From Gracilaria gracilis (taxonomy: Eukaryota > Rhodophyta > Florideophyceae > Gracilariales > Gracilariaceae): a DNA stretch of 64,000 nt. The DNA lies in the NCBI GenBank assembly GCA_030374805.1, contig JARGSG010000100.1:62001-126000 (forward strand). Reading direction: 5' to 3'. Positions 55,947 through 64,000 of this stretch are shown in pieces. How positions within the stretch are numbered: position 1 is the first letter of the stretch; every line of letters begins with the position of its first letter. A model generated the notes under the pieces. That model saw only the letters and a program-made list of their open reading frames with translations, was not told where the DNA came from and did no database searches. Both the position numbers and the translations under genes were made by a program.

Positions 55947-57105
55947 GACCTCAATGGGTTGGTGCCACGTGGGCCTACTTGTGCGCCTTGCTGGCTACAC
56001 TTCACCCAATTGGTATTCTCGAGAGGGCCATATAGAGATGGGTCCTCGAGACGTGTACTGGCCACCCATTGGAGGTAACGTCTGAAAGAACACCAAGACT
56101 GGTGGACCTGAGGACGATTAGTCTGACCCAGAAGAGGGGCGACAAAGAAGAAACCGCAAGGGTAAAGAAAGGAGGAGGAAAAAGGGAAAGAGCCGCGGCT
56201 ACGACTCTGACCCCGATTCCTCGAGCTCCGGTATCGATACTCGTACATCGTCGGATGGTGACCGTAAAGGTAGACGCCAGAAGCAACCGAACAGGTTGGC
56301 GAAGAAGTCGTCAAAGAGAAACCATAAAGGTAAGAACAAACGGTACGAGTCGTCCGACTCAAATTCTGACACCGATATAACCCTAGAGGTGCGTCAGCCA
56401 CTGAACGATCTGTTCACAAAAGCGGTTGATTATAGGTCATATCGGTTGAGAAACCGATCCTCTGCTTACACCAAAGGGGTTGCGCAGAAGATCACCAAGC
56501 ACCACAAGAAGCTCAGCTTCCAGATGGGTGATACTACCTTCACAGGTGATGGTCCCATTGCGCTAATGGAGTTTCTACAGAAGTTCGATATTGCATGTAA
56601 CCAAAATAGGGTTTCCGAAGGTGCTGCTATGTGGTTATTCCAGTTTTACCTTAAATGTCAAGCTTACCACTTGTTGCAAGGCAGGCTTCGTGGTAATACC
56701 CTGGCGGTTGATGAAGAGGGAACGGAGATGTTAGAGACGTACCCAAAAGTGGTTAATTTCATGCTGGAAACTTACGCTACCGATGAGGTTATCCAAAAAG
56801 GTTACGCTGAGGTGCAGGCATATCGCCAACGCTCCAGCCAAACTGAAATGGAATTCTCATTGGGCCTTTGGAATCTGGCCACCCGATACGGTAATGTCTT
56901 TACGAGTGGTAGGTTGAAATCCCTCTTTGCCGACAATGTTGACAGAGCGATCCGTTCGCAGGTACACAACTACCTGGCGAACAACCATAAGATGGACTAT
57001 AATGGGCTTGCCCGTTATGCCCAGGGGCTCGGCGACTCTCTCCGTCATAGAAAGAAGCCATTGGCGCCCCACACCTCCGTCGGTGTTCTCGGAATGCTAG
57101 TTTAG
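55947..57105 (+). pseudogene. LTR-retrotransposon gag-like fragment
   Basis: An open frame from about 56121 to the stop at 57103-57105. It begins with a very basic and Ser/Asp-rich segment (KSRGYDSDPDSSSSG, KKSSKRNHKGKNKR), followed by a capsid-like retrotransposon gag helical domain (FTGDGPIALMEFLQKFDIAC...AAMWLFQFYLKCQAYHLLQG... LETYPKVVNFMLETYA...LARYAQGLGDSLRHRKK). An in-frame TAG at 56118-56120 marks the left limit. No zinc knuckle, protease or polymerase follows, so only gag remains. The left boundary with the Harbinger gene is sharp near 55946. No LTR was recognised. Superfamily not assignable from gag alone. Confidence 0.7.
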
Positions 57106-57474
57106 TATGTTAGATCGCTAGTTGTGAAAATAAAAGTCCAAAAAACTAGCATTTTTGCTGTTTGCGCTAGTTGGCAAGGCAAAAAAAAACAGTTTTGAAA
57201 TTACATTTCCGTTCAGTGCAGTTCAAAATTCACCTACTAGAATTGAAGGCTAGTTTGCAGTTCTTCCTCCACCACTCGTAACTTTATATTCCCCACACTC
57301 GTCAAAAACACTCCAAAAAATTAGGAACCCATCATTAAAGCTCCCTCATTTCAACCCTGCATTCGGATCCTGAGTCTCAGTTTCCCTCAATTTCAAGTTG
57401 AAGAACTCCAACAGAACACTCTCTCCATTCTCGTTCACCCTCCTAGCCCCAAACTGGCTTCCAACCCCTCCCAG
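57106..57474. other. intergenic, with short inverted repeat
   Basis: AATGCTAGTTT (57093-57103) is inverted at 57143-57153, and CTAGTT motifs recur nearby; possibly the end of a small element. No gene. Confidence 0.4.
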
Positions 57475-58376
57475 TCACTTCTCCTCCTGCTCCTCCAGTA
57501 TGCGCTCCGCCGTTCGAACAGCCGCCGCCGCACTACCAAACCCAAGTAGTGGTGCTCCACCAGGCAGCTGCCGCGGCACACACAGCTCCCCGTCTTCGTC
57601 TACCATCACCGCACTCTTTCGCCTCTTCTTCAGCCGACTTCCCCAACCTCCCCTCCATCCCCTTCTCTGCTCCTCCCCCTCATAATTCCACGTCCACCAC
57701 AAGAGCCAGGCGTCACCGGTGACTCTTTCTCTCTTCCCGCCTCCCTCCCAGCTCCTCCTTCCCTCACCAGTTCCTTCACCTCCAACAACAATTGGCACGC
57801 CTTCTCCAGCTGTCTCACTTGCGCCTCCAACACCTCCACACGTCCCTTCAGCCCCATATTCTCCCTTCCCAGCATCACCAGCTCCCTTCCAACGCACTCT
57901 ACCATCCCACTCACACGCCTTCCAGCCCTCATTCCAGCCAACTTCATCCTTTTCCGAATCTTCGAAATCAAATCCATTGTCACCCCAATTTCCGACACAC
58001 TCAGCACCACCCCTCCCATCTCACAAACCATCTCAGAAATGCAGTCGTTCAAATGCTCCTTCAGATTCCTTCCAAGCCTCCTCAACCGCTCCTCCATCTC
58101 CGCCGTAAACCTCCTCTCCGGTCCCACATCCCCTCCACCCCCAACACCCCCACCTCCCTCTCCATTCCCACTTCCCTCCTTCTCCCCCATGCAAACCTTG
58201 TCCTCCATCTCCGCCGTAAGCCTTCTCTCCGGTCTCTTATCCCCTCCACCTTCATCACCCCCACCTCCCTCTCCATTCCCACTTCCCTCCTTCTCCTCCA
58301 TGTAAACCTTGTCCCCACCCTCCCCCTTCCTTCCCGGTGGTGTCTCTGGTACCTCCGTGCGGTGAAACAGAGCCAC
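57475..58376 (-). pseudogene. coiled-coil protein with internal repeat, one frameshift
   Basis: Minus strand from ATG 58376. Residues about 25-100 hold two copies of a Gly/Glu-rich repeat of 37 residues (KEGSGNGEGGGG...PERR..TAEME). A helical region follows, with a clear coiled coil (about 165-205, LGRENMGLKGRVEVLEAQVR). The frame ends at 57630, but another frame on the same strand continues sensibly (LKKRRKSAVMVDEDGELCVP...RTAERILEEQEEK) to 57475, implying a one-base indel near 57660-57720. The basic KKRRK could be an NLS. No family recognised; the protein shares the minus strand with the dioxygenase-like and ParB-like genes to its right. Confidence 0.45.
58090..58311. repeat. two tandem copies of a 111-bp repeat
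   Basis: Copies at 58090-58200 and 58201-58311 differ by a few substitutions. 111 bp is 37 codons, so the coding frame of the overlapping minus-strand gene is kept. Confidence 0.85.
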
Positions 58377-59047
58377 TAGCTCTTCATCCTCGACGTACCC
58401 ATTCTACATCGCAGAAATAAACGGCGGTTCACGATAACGAAGATAGATAAGAACAAGCGAGATGAACCCAACAGTTGTAGCACTTCCCCCCACTCCGCAC
58501 ACCTGTGGCACGGTCTGCCACACACCGATTTGCGCTACACAACCATTTGTATCTCATTCACATCCACTCCTATTTCCCGCCATTCGACACAATTTCCATT
58601 TTTTTCCTAGAAATCTCCACATTTTCCCAACCTCGGTCGATGCCATATCTCAATAAAACACCTGATGCACCACCTCTCAAGTACCAACGGTACCATAAAC
58701 TCTTACTTTCTATGCTTCATTTCACTGCATACCTTCTCATAAACACACTCTTTCACCCTACCTCTTTTACAGCTATGCTGCTCATTTCTTTCCATTACCG
58801 AATCATACAAATCCCTTTATTTCCTGGAACACTTTTTTCCATGATCAAAACAACAGCCCAGTCGTGTACCTAAAGCTTTCCCCACTGCTTAGAATGTAGA
58901 CCACTTTCCATTCACAGCTACTAGCACCCGGCACCTTCCAAGATCCCATACCTTCAATCAAACCAACATCGCAATGAGCTCCATTCATCTTCCCTCCGTT
59001 CTACAATCATCCCACCTGTTGTTATAGATAGAGGCCGTATTAGCACC
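58377..59047. other. intergenic, nothing recognised
   Basis: AT- and pyrimidine-rich sequence between divergent genes. Plus frame 58505-58873 is low complexity with no features. Confidence 0.45.
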
Positions 59048-59746
59048 ATGATTTACAACAATTGTTCCGCTCGAGACACCTTTCTCTCCATCGAAGACTT
59101 CATTTCCGCAGATTGCCTTCCTCAAGGTCCAATCTTCTTCTGTGGCAGGAACGACCTTCTCGGAAAAGTAATTCTATCTTGTCCAGCACCACGAGCAGAA
59201 GACTTGGTCTTCACCCTGAATAGTCACATTCTTCCCATCCATTCGCAACACGGTATTGAGCACTGCACACGAGCCGCTCTTTACATCGCCGTTCCCACTG
59301 TCAGCGCCTCCCCACAGGATGGTGTCACGCCTCTCTCTCCCAATGGTCTAGCCACAGCCACCGGAAAGTGGGCTCCGGAAATAGCTGAAAGCCTCTGGAC
59401 CGCAGGTCTCACTTGCAGTATCGTCGACGAAAACGCCTTTCCCAAGTCTTACTACCAAAAGCTCGTTTGGATCTCTTCCTTCAATCTCGTCGGTTCTTCA
59501 TTTGGATTCATTACCATGTATGAAGTGGCTACAAAGTACGAAACTATTGTCTCAACTATAATGAAGGAGCTTCTAGGGATAGTCACCTTCAACACATGTC
59601 TCTCTTTCAATATCTCTTCTACAGTGGAATCGCTTCTCAACTACGGGAGCACCCTTACTTCCTTCCCAGCCTCCTTCTCGGAGTATGAATCTAGAAATGC
59701 TGACTTCTATCTCACCTCCGCAGATGAAAAACTAGCCGGAAGATAG
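59048..59746 (+). CDS. ketopantoate-reductase-like (ApbA/PanE) protein, algal subgroup
   Basis: A 232-codon intact plus-strand frame (ATG 59048). It lacks the N-terminal GxGxxG nucleotide motif of true 2-dehydropantoate 2-reductases but follows the C-terminal half. PRAEDLVFTLNSH, THAALY-like ALYIAVPTV, GLATATGKWAPEIAESL, FPKSYYQKLVWISSFNLVG (the catalytic-Lys helix) and a helical end are arranged as in ApbA_C. I recall similar uncharacterised proteins in algae with KLVWISAFMLVG. It may be a full member of that subgroup or an N-terminally shortened copy. Enzyme activity is unproven. It is the only plus-strand gene within the right-end group. Confidence 0.5.
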   Translation: MIYNNCSARDTFLSIEDFISADCLPQGPIFFCGRNDLLGKVILSCPAPRAEDLVFTLNSHILPIHSQHGIEHCTRAALYIAVPTVSASPQDGVTPLSPNGLATATGKWAPEIAESLWTAGLTCSIVDENAFPKSYYQKLVWISSFNLVGSSFGFITMYEVATKYETIVSTIMKELLGIVTFNTCLSFNISSTVESLLNYGSTLTSFPASFSEYESRNADFYLTSADEKLAGR

Positions 59747-59960
59747 GACCCTGCCCCTTTTCACACCAACGATATCAATGTTCTTAGACATCACATTCTC
59801 TAGTAATTAGAACAAATTGTAAACCTCGTACTCGTTGCAACTACACACACAACCCGTTTTTGTTCTCCAATTCTTTTTAAGTTGCCGCTCAAACAAATCA
59901 CCTGTTCACTTTTTTTGTCAAGTCTCTATCACAAACAAACACAACAGTATAAGTGCTACA

Positions 59961-61545
59961 TTATACCGATTCATCGTCGTCATCCATTATCATATGTCCT
60001 TCCTCGTAATCCCCATCCGTATTTTCAGCAGTGCCACCTAACGTCTCTTCATCTTCCTCTTCGTACTCTTCCTCTCCATCTTCTTTATGTTCCATTTCAC
60101 TCTTTTCCTCTAAACCTTCATCATCGACCAGCTTGTCGTTTGGGTCTTCTCCTAGCCCAAAGTTCTCACCTACAAACTGTGGCCGAAACGCTGGCTCCCT
60201 GTGCACTGCGTCAGGGAGCTTGTATCCTTCAGGTACAAAATACATGTGATACCTCAGGCAATTCTCTTTTACCAACGCATCCATGTACCCAGCTCCCGCG
60301 TGAAACACATCCCTTCTCCCAATAAACACTGAGTAAGGTGGAACCCTGAAATTCTTCACAACCATTGTACGTGGTAACCTCCTCAAACTCTTTTCATCCG
60401 TCACATACATATTGTGAGACCTCTCACAAACTCATATCATAAATGAACTCCCCCCAGAGGCCGTCACGAAGAACCCCGGAATATCTCCCTTATCTTTCTC
60501 CACATTTGCCAACCCTCTAAAATCAGTGTGAAACACCTGCCTTGGGCATCCCTCCCTCGTACACAACACACGCCCTCCGGTATGCGGCGCAGACATCCTT
60601 TTCTTTGCCTTGCTGTTGTTACAAAGGCGAAGAGCCGATGCAATTTGCCCAGACCTCGCATCCAACAACGCCCGCTTTCTCACCATCATCACATTCGTCA
60701 CATCACATTCCATGCAATCAACAATCCCCTTCTTGGTCTTAATATATCGTCCAATTCCCTGGATCCTGTCCCCAGAATCCTTTCCTTCCCCCGCGTTGAT
60801 GATCGGATTCTATTTCGTTCGGTTCTCTTCAAACTTCAACTCTGGCTGCTCCTTGGAATTCTTCTCAAAAAACACCAGCAACCCTTCCGTCACATCTCCA
60901 TCCACCACCACGCCTCTCTTCTTCGCCTCCTCTGACATACCTTCGTCAGTTCCGAAGTGTTCCAAAACACAGAAACCCCTTTCCATCAATTCCATTCTCT
61001 TTGTCGCAAAGTACTCTCGAGCGAGGTCATCCCTCTCCATCGCCCCATCCAAAGACCTTCTTCCTCCCTTCTCGGCTTTCCCTTCAATGGAAGCTTCACC
61101 CCCAAGAACTGGTTCTCTCATGCTACCCAGCTCTTTGTGTACATTCCGGGCGGCATGCCATTACACCTCGTGATGGACCGCTCTCAAAATCTGCCACCCT
61201 CAAACACCCCGACCTGTGCTCCTTTCGCAAATGAATCATCTCCATCCACGGGTGTTGATGTTTCACTGCATTCTTCCCTCCCGGCCACTCACTCGGTAGC
61301 GCATTCACCAGAGTCGTCCATGACATATCAGATCTACCAGCTTACTGACCTGCCTTATTCATCCCTTTCGGTGGTTTTTTGAGATTCTTATCTTCAAATC
61401 CATGCATCGTTCCTTCCTCCACCCCTTCCTCCTCGTCCTGAATGAACCTACTATCGTTCTCACAGCCACCACTTTCATCCTCGCTCGACGACACCCAATT
61501 CATCTTCTGTTCTTTGAAAATTTTCTTCATTGCCGGCTTCGTCAT
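59961..61545 (-). pseudogene. 2-oxoglutarate/Fe(II) dioxygenase-like gene, broken
   Basis: Minus strand. The C-terminal double-stranded beta-helix is recognisable: proximal metal motif HxD in CPRQVFHTDFRG (60522-60530), distal His in RRDVFHAGAGY (60300-60302) and a following Arg in CLRYHMYF (60252-60254) for the 2OG carboxylate. An acidic low-complexity tail ends at 59961. Two in-frame stops interrupt the continuous frame: TAG 60810-60812 and TGA 60432-60434. Further 5', a frame change near 61140-61165 links to WTTLVNALPSEWPGG and an acidic N-terminus starting about 61545 (one more TAA at 61342-61344). Such enzymes hydroxylate proteins, nucleic acid bases or small molecules; the substrate cannot be told. 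It sits directly downstream of the ParB-like gene in the same orientation, 85 bp away. Confidence 0.6.
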
Positions 61546-61629
61546 ATTCCTGAATTAAGTAACAACTTCCACTGGTATATCTCCAGAAGGGGTCTTTATG
61601 GTGCCCTTCTTCTACCTCTTCGGAGCAGG

Positions 61630-62940
61630 TTAGATTTCTACCTCATCCTCATCGTCAGTAAGATCAATTAACCTCCTCTTCTTTTTCTTCTTCTTGCTCC
61701 CAACCTTGTTACCCCAATCCTCATTCAGCCGGCCCGGAGCAATCCTTTTCCGTGTGCTCCGCATCAACCCTGATGGCTCTGCTTCAGGATCTTCTCCCTG
61801 CATGGAAGCTTCCAACAACATGGGGGCTTCTTCTCCCTCATTAGGTGCTGCGGTTGACGTACCATCACCTACACCCCCGACTTCAACCACCTCCTCCCCC
61901 ACCTCCTTCACCTCCTCTGAAGTTTGAAGCGATACTTTGAAAACTTTTTGAAGCTTATTACCCGCGGTCTTCACCCTTCTAGACACCATCCCGTCCCATA
62001 AATGCCTCGCACCGCCAAGTTTCATGTTTGCTGTCCGCATACCCAGATATTCCATCACAGACACATTCTTTCCTTCTAAGTCGAATACTGTCTGCAATAA
62101 TTCTTCAACACTAATCTTTTTCTTCTTCCCAGTGAGACTACATGGGTTGTAAATACCTATGGCACTTTGAAAGAAGTGCTTCCTCATGTCTTGAAAACGA
62201 CCGGTTCTTGTAGAAGAAGACAACCTCAGTTCCACATGCCATTGCAAGCAACGTACGACAAATCGAAACTGCTCATCGGTGAGAGCCATCAGAAGGTCAC
62301 GCCAGACATGCGTCCACGTCAGGGCTGGACACTCCTCGCAAACCTTTTCAAAGAACTCTGAAAGCCCTTCACACTCCGCAAACTTCAGAGCCAATGTCGC
62401 GTAACCAGTCAAGTGACGCACGCTGTAGTCTCCGATATCTTCACCTCTCTTCAAAGCAACAGCCAACTGCTTCGAAGTAATGCTCTTCACATCCACATGT
62501 GACTCGTCCACGACGTTTTGCACGAAAGATACCGTGCTATGAATTTTGTTTGCAAACGACATCTTCAGCACATTCGAACTCATCTCGTTCAGAAGATTAC
62601 CGAGTCCTAGTACCTCGTTCAGTGTGATGGCCTTCCCATCCTTTCTTCCCCACAGCACAACATTCAAAGAACGGACTATATACACCCACTTCCCGCCTTC
62701 CCCATGCAAGTCTCGTAGCACAAGAATTCTATGATATCCATCTATGAGGGTTACGGACACAACAATTCTCCAATCAACAACTATTTCATTTACAGCATAC
62801 TTCCCTAGAGATGCCACAGCAATCGAACCTGCATACGGAAGCCACCCAAAGTTGCGACATTTCATCATCGTCGCCTCCTTGTGTCCCAGATTCACACTTC
62901 GTACTGTCTTCTTCGGGATTTCAATCATCTTGATATTCAT
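61630..62940 (-). CDS. nuclear ParB/sulfiredoxin-like protein with NLS and SUMO-interacting motif
   Basis: Minus strand, first ATG at 62940. The N-terminal 100 residues match the ParB/Srx fold pattern: NFGWLPYAGSIAV, VVDWRIVVSVTLIDGYHRIL and VLRDL (the D-G-x-H-R loop at 62728-62742 binds nucleotide phosphates in ParB and sulfiredoxin). A Leu-rich helical middle with an Arg-Lys-Asp segment (WGRKDGKAITLNEVL) follows, as in ParB HTH-adjacent regions. Residues about 340-410 are acidic and disordered. The C-terminus has GSKKKKKKRR (NLS) directly followed by LIDLTDDEDE, a textbook SUMO-interacting motif. Bacterial ParB binds centromere-like DNA and CTP; Srx uses ATP. The reaction here is unknown. 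The upstream open frame at 63007-63660 is in phase, with one TAA between. Confidence 0.6.
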   Translation of the reverse strand: MNIKMIEIPKKTVRSVNLGHKEATMMKCRNFGWLPYAGSIAVASLGKYAVNEIVVDWRIVVSVTLIDGYHRILVLRDLHGEGGKWVYIVRSLNVVLWGRKDGKAITLNEVLGLGNLLNEMSSNVLKMSFANKIHSTVSFVQNVVDESHVDVKSITSKQLAVALKRGEDIGDYSVRHLTGYATLALKFAECEGLSEFFEKVCEECPALTWTHVWRDLLMALTDEQFRFVVRCLQWHVELRLSSSTRTGRFQDMRKHFFQSAIGIYNPCSLTGKKKKISVEELLQTVFDLEGKNVSVMEYLGMRTANMKLGGARHLWDGMVSRRVKTAGNKLQKVFKVSLQTSEEVKEVGEEVVEVGGVGDGTSTAAPNEGEEAPMLLEASMQGEDPEAEPSGLMRSTRKRIAPGRLNEDWGNKVGSKKKKKKRRLIDLTDDEDEVEI

Positions 62941-63006
62941 CGTCAACCTGCGCTGAACATAGTCGGCGACAGAAATCTTCTTGACAGACAGGGTGTTGTC
63001 AACGTC

Positions 63007-63660
63007 TTACGACGGAACACTGTATCCTTCATCGAACAAGTATTCCTCCGCGTCAGTAAGTGGAGCCTTACTCGTCTGAAAGACTTCCACAATATCGTCG
63101 TTGGAGTCCTCTATGATGCGGACGCTCGTTCCAACGGGCTTCTTCATCCCGTGAGAAGACGTTCCTGGAGTTTTGAAAGCTTCCTCAGCAGGTTTCTCGA
63201 CCTCCAGAGCAACCAATTTCTCAGGCTGAGGTGTAGAAGACTTGCCAGCCCCGGACTCTGGAGTAGGACTTTGCGGAACCTCGATTGGTGCCATCATTGA
63301 CGTATCCCACGCATACAACCCAGCCCAGAACAACTCGCTCAGCGTACTTGGTGGGACTTCAGGACCTTGAAAACGGTTAGAGTACTTCGCGCTTCCATGG
63401 CTTATAATCTTCGTCTTCCAGATCACAACCAAGTCTTCACCTTCTAGGGCAGTTGCGCTTAGAGCATGCCCATGGAGCGAACGGGAAAGAGCCTTCCCGG
63501 CACCACCAGCGGACCCCACACCTCTCACCTCCGCGGTTCCAACTTTCACCCTGCTCTTTTCTTTCCCAACCGTCACAAGCAAATGCACCGCATCGCCGCC
63601 TTTCAATATAGGCGTGGCAGCGGGCGAAGCCTTCTTCGTTATTGCTCGGGCTGGTGGCAT
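63007..63660 (-). CDS. acidic low-complexity protein, probably the N-terminal part of the ParB-like gene
   Basis: A 217-codon minus-strand frame from ATG 63660 ending at TAA 63007-63009. It is in the same phase as the ParB-like frame, and the 20 codons between them are open (DVDNTLSVKKISVADYVQRR), so one nonsense change may separate a single protein of about 675 residues. The N-terminus is basic (MPPARAITKKASPAATP); the middle is Ser/Pro/Glu-rich; VRIIEDSNDDIVEVF has a hydrophobic-acidic pattern like a second SUMO-interacting motif. No catalytic domain seen. Alternatively it is a separate short gene. Confidence 0.45.
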   Translation of the reverse strand: MPPARAITKKASPAATPILKGGDAVHLLVTVGKEKSRVKVGTAEVRGVGSAGGAGKALSRSLHGHALSATALEGEDLVVIWKTKIISHGSAKYSNRFQGPEVPPSTLSELFWAGLYAWDTSMMAPIEVPQSPTPESGAGKSSTPQPEKLVALEVEKPAEEAFKTPGTSSHGMKKPVGTSVRIIEDSNDDIVEVFQTSKAPLTDAEEYLFDEGYSVPS

Positions 63661-64000
63661 ACGCGGCGTAGTCCTTTTGCCCTCCCTCTCCCTCGCGTTA
63701 GGGGCGGCATTTCTGACACCCCTGCACTTGGGTTCGGTTGTCTTGAATCCCGCCCCCTTTTATGCTTGCGAGGCGGCATTGCAGTTACACGCGGCTGATA
63801 GAATCGAAAAGGTTGTTTACGACCTTCGAGAACGCTCGCGAGATCGGTCCGTTGGTTGTTTCACTCCCGTTCCTTTCCGTCTACTTCATCACGGAGGCGC
63901 GTCCGCCCAATATTAGTTTAAATTATACACTGTGCCTATATAAAATTTCAAAGCATAATCGCGGGACGGTTACAAAGCTACATCAACCAATTAAAATCTA
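63661..64000. other. 5' flank of the ParB-like gene, nothing recognised
   Basis: GC-rich to about 63900, then AT-rich. Possible promoter region for the minus-strand group; no motif identified. Confidence 0.4.

Noticed and set aside
55947-56060. Left LTR and primer-binding site of the gag fragment
   Set aside because: No TG...CA-bounded direct repeat was found on the right side and no tRNA-complementary stretch convincing enough.
57093-57153. TIR-like pair AATGCTAGTTT
   Set aside because: Only 11 bp, 39 bp apart, with no target duplication; too little to call an element.
58505-58873. 122-codon plus ORF
   Set aside because: Low-complexity Phe/His/Leu/Thr composition from pyrimidine-rich DNA; no start context or domain.
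1-64000. Reassigned nuclear genetic code (TGA or TAG read as Trp)
   Set aside because: Several Trp positions hold stops, but intact host genes end in TGA or TAG (MoaA and rhomboid end in TGA, the TBC gene in TAG), so these are ordinary stops.
1-64000. CRISPR arrays or bacterial operons
   Set aside because: No regularly spaced direct repeats with unique spacers; gene set and transposons are eukaryotic.

Overview
This is eukaryotic nuclear DNA. It carries a TBC Rab-GAP, a rhomboid, a PX-BAR sorting nexin, a HEATR6-like HEAT protein, an AIF-like oxidoreductase and a plastid-type protoporphyrinogen oxidase, together with at least eight eukaryotic transposon families or copies. Most host genes are single uninterrupted ORFs; good GT-AG introns are visible only around 33.7 kb and possibly 38.0 kb. 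Intron-poor genes, a plastid-type haem enzyme and many decayed cut-and-paste transposons suggest an alga, and I would guess a red alga. That is an inference from gene content and architecture, not from a marker gene.

Layout. 0-7.4 kb: two related Tc1/mariner copies (one cut by the window edge, one 1,554 bp with both TIRs and a TA duplication), a 434-bp Harbinger-like MITE, a possible secreted protein interrupted by one TAG, and four copies of a 16-20 bp palindrome. 7.6-22.7 kb: the host gene block, with a BtuF-like binding protein, a rhomboid, a TBC protein divergent from MoaA (CNX2-type), a PPOX convergent with MoaA, and an APH-like kinase. A piggyBac-family element with a 4-bp CTCG duplication sits inside this block. 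23.3-30.9 kb: an apparently intact hAT (13-bp TIRs, 8-bp GTTCGAAC duplications, 767-aa transposase), an 83-bp near-perfect palindrome at its edge, a 684-bp TA-flanked MITE and a second, decayed hAT. 31-43 kb: dispersed and tandem GC-rich repeats plus broken or draft-quality host genes (BORCS8-like, HEATR6-like, AIF-like, PX-BAR sorting nexin, a putative PP1-binding protein). 44-57 kb: decayed pogo-like, piggyBac-like and Harbinger-like transposases, a decayed APH-like kinase, a gag fragment and a row of three hairpins. 57.5-63.7 kb: a compact group on mostly the minus strand, with a nuclear ParB/sulfiredoxin-like protein carrying a C-terminal NLS and a SUMO-interacting motif, a broken 2-oxoglutarate/Fe(II) dioxygenase-like gene (HxD...H...R), a ketopantoate-reductase-like protein and a coiled-coil protein.

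How they work together. MoaA (molybdopterin synthesis) and PPOX (haem/chlorophyll synthesis) are neighbours, but I see no functional coupling beyond position. The most unusual association is the ParB-like plus dioxygenase-like pair at the right end, which could belong to a DNA-acting mobile or selfish unit. Many reading frames are broken. Some breaks are single-base indels in homopolymer runs (possible assembly errors). Others are Trp or Gln codons changed to stops by C:G to T:A transitions.
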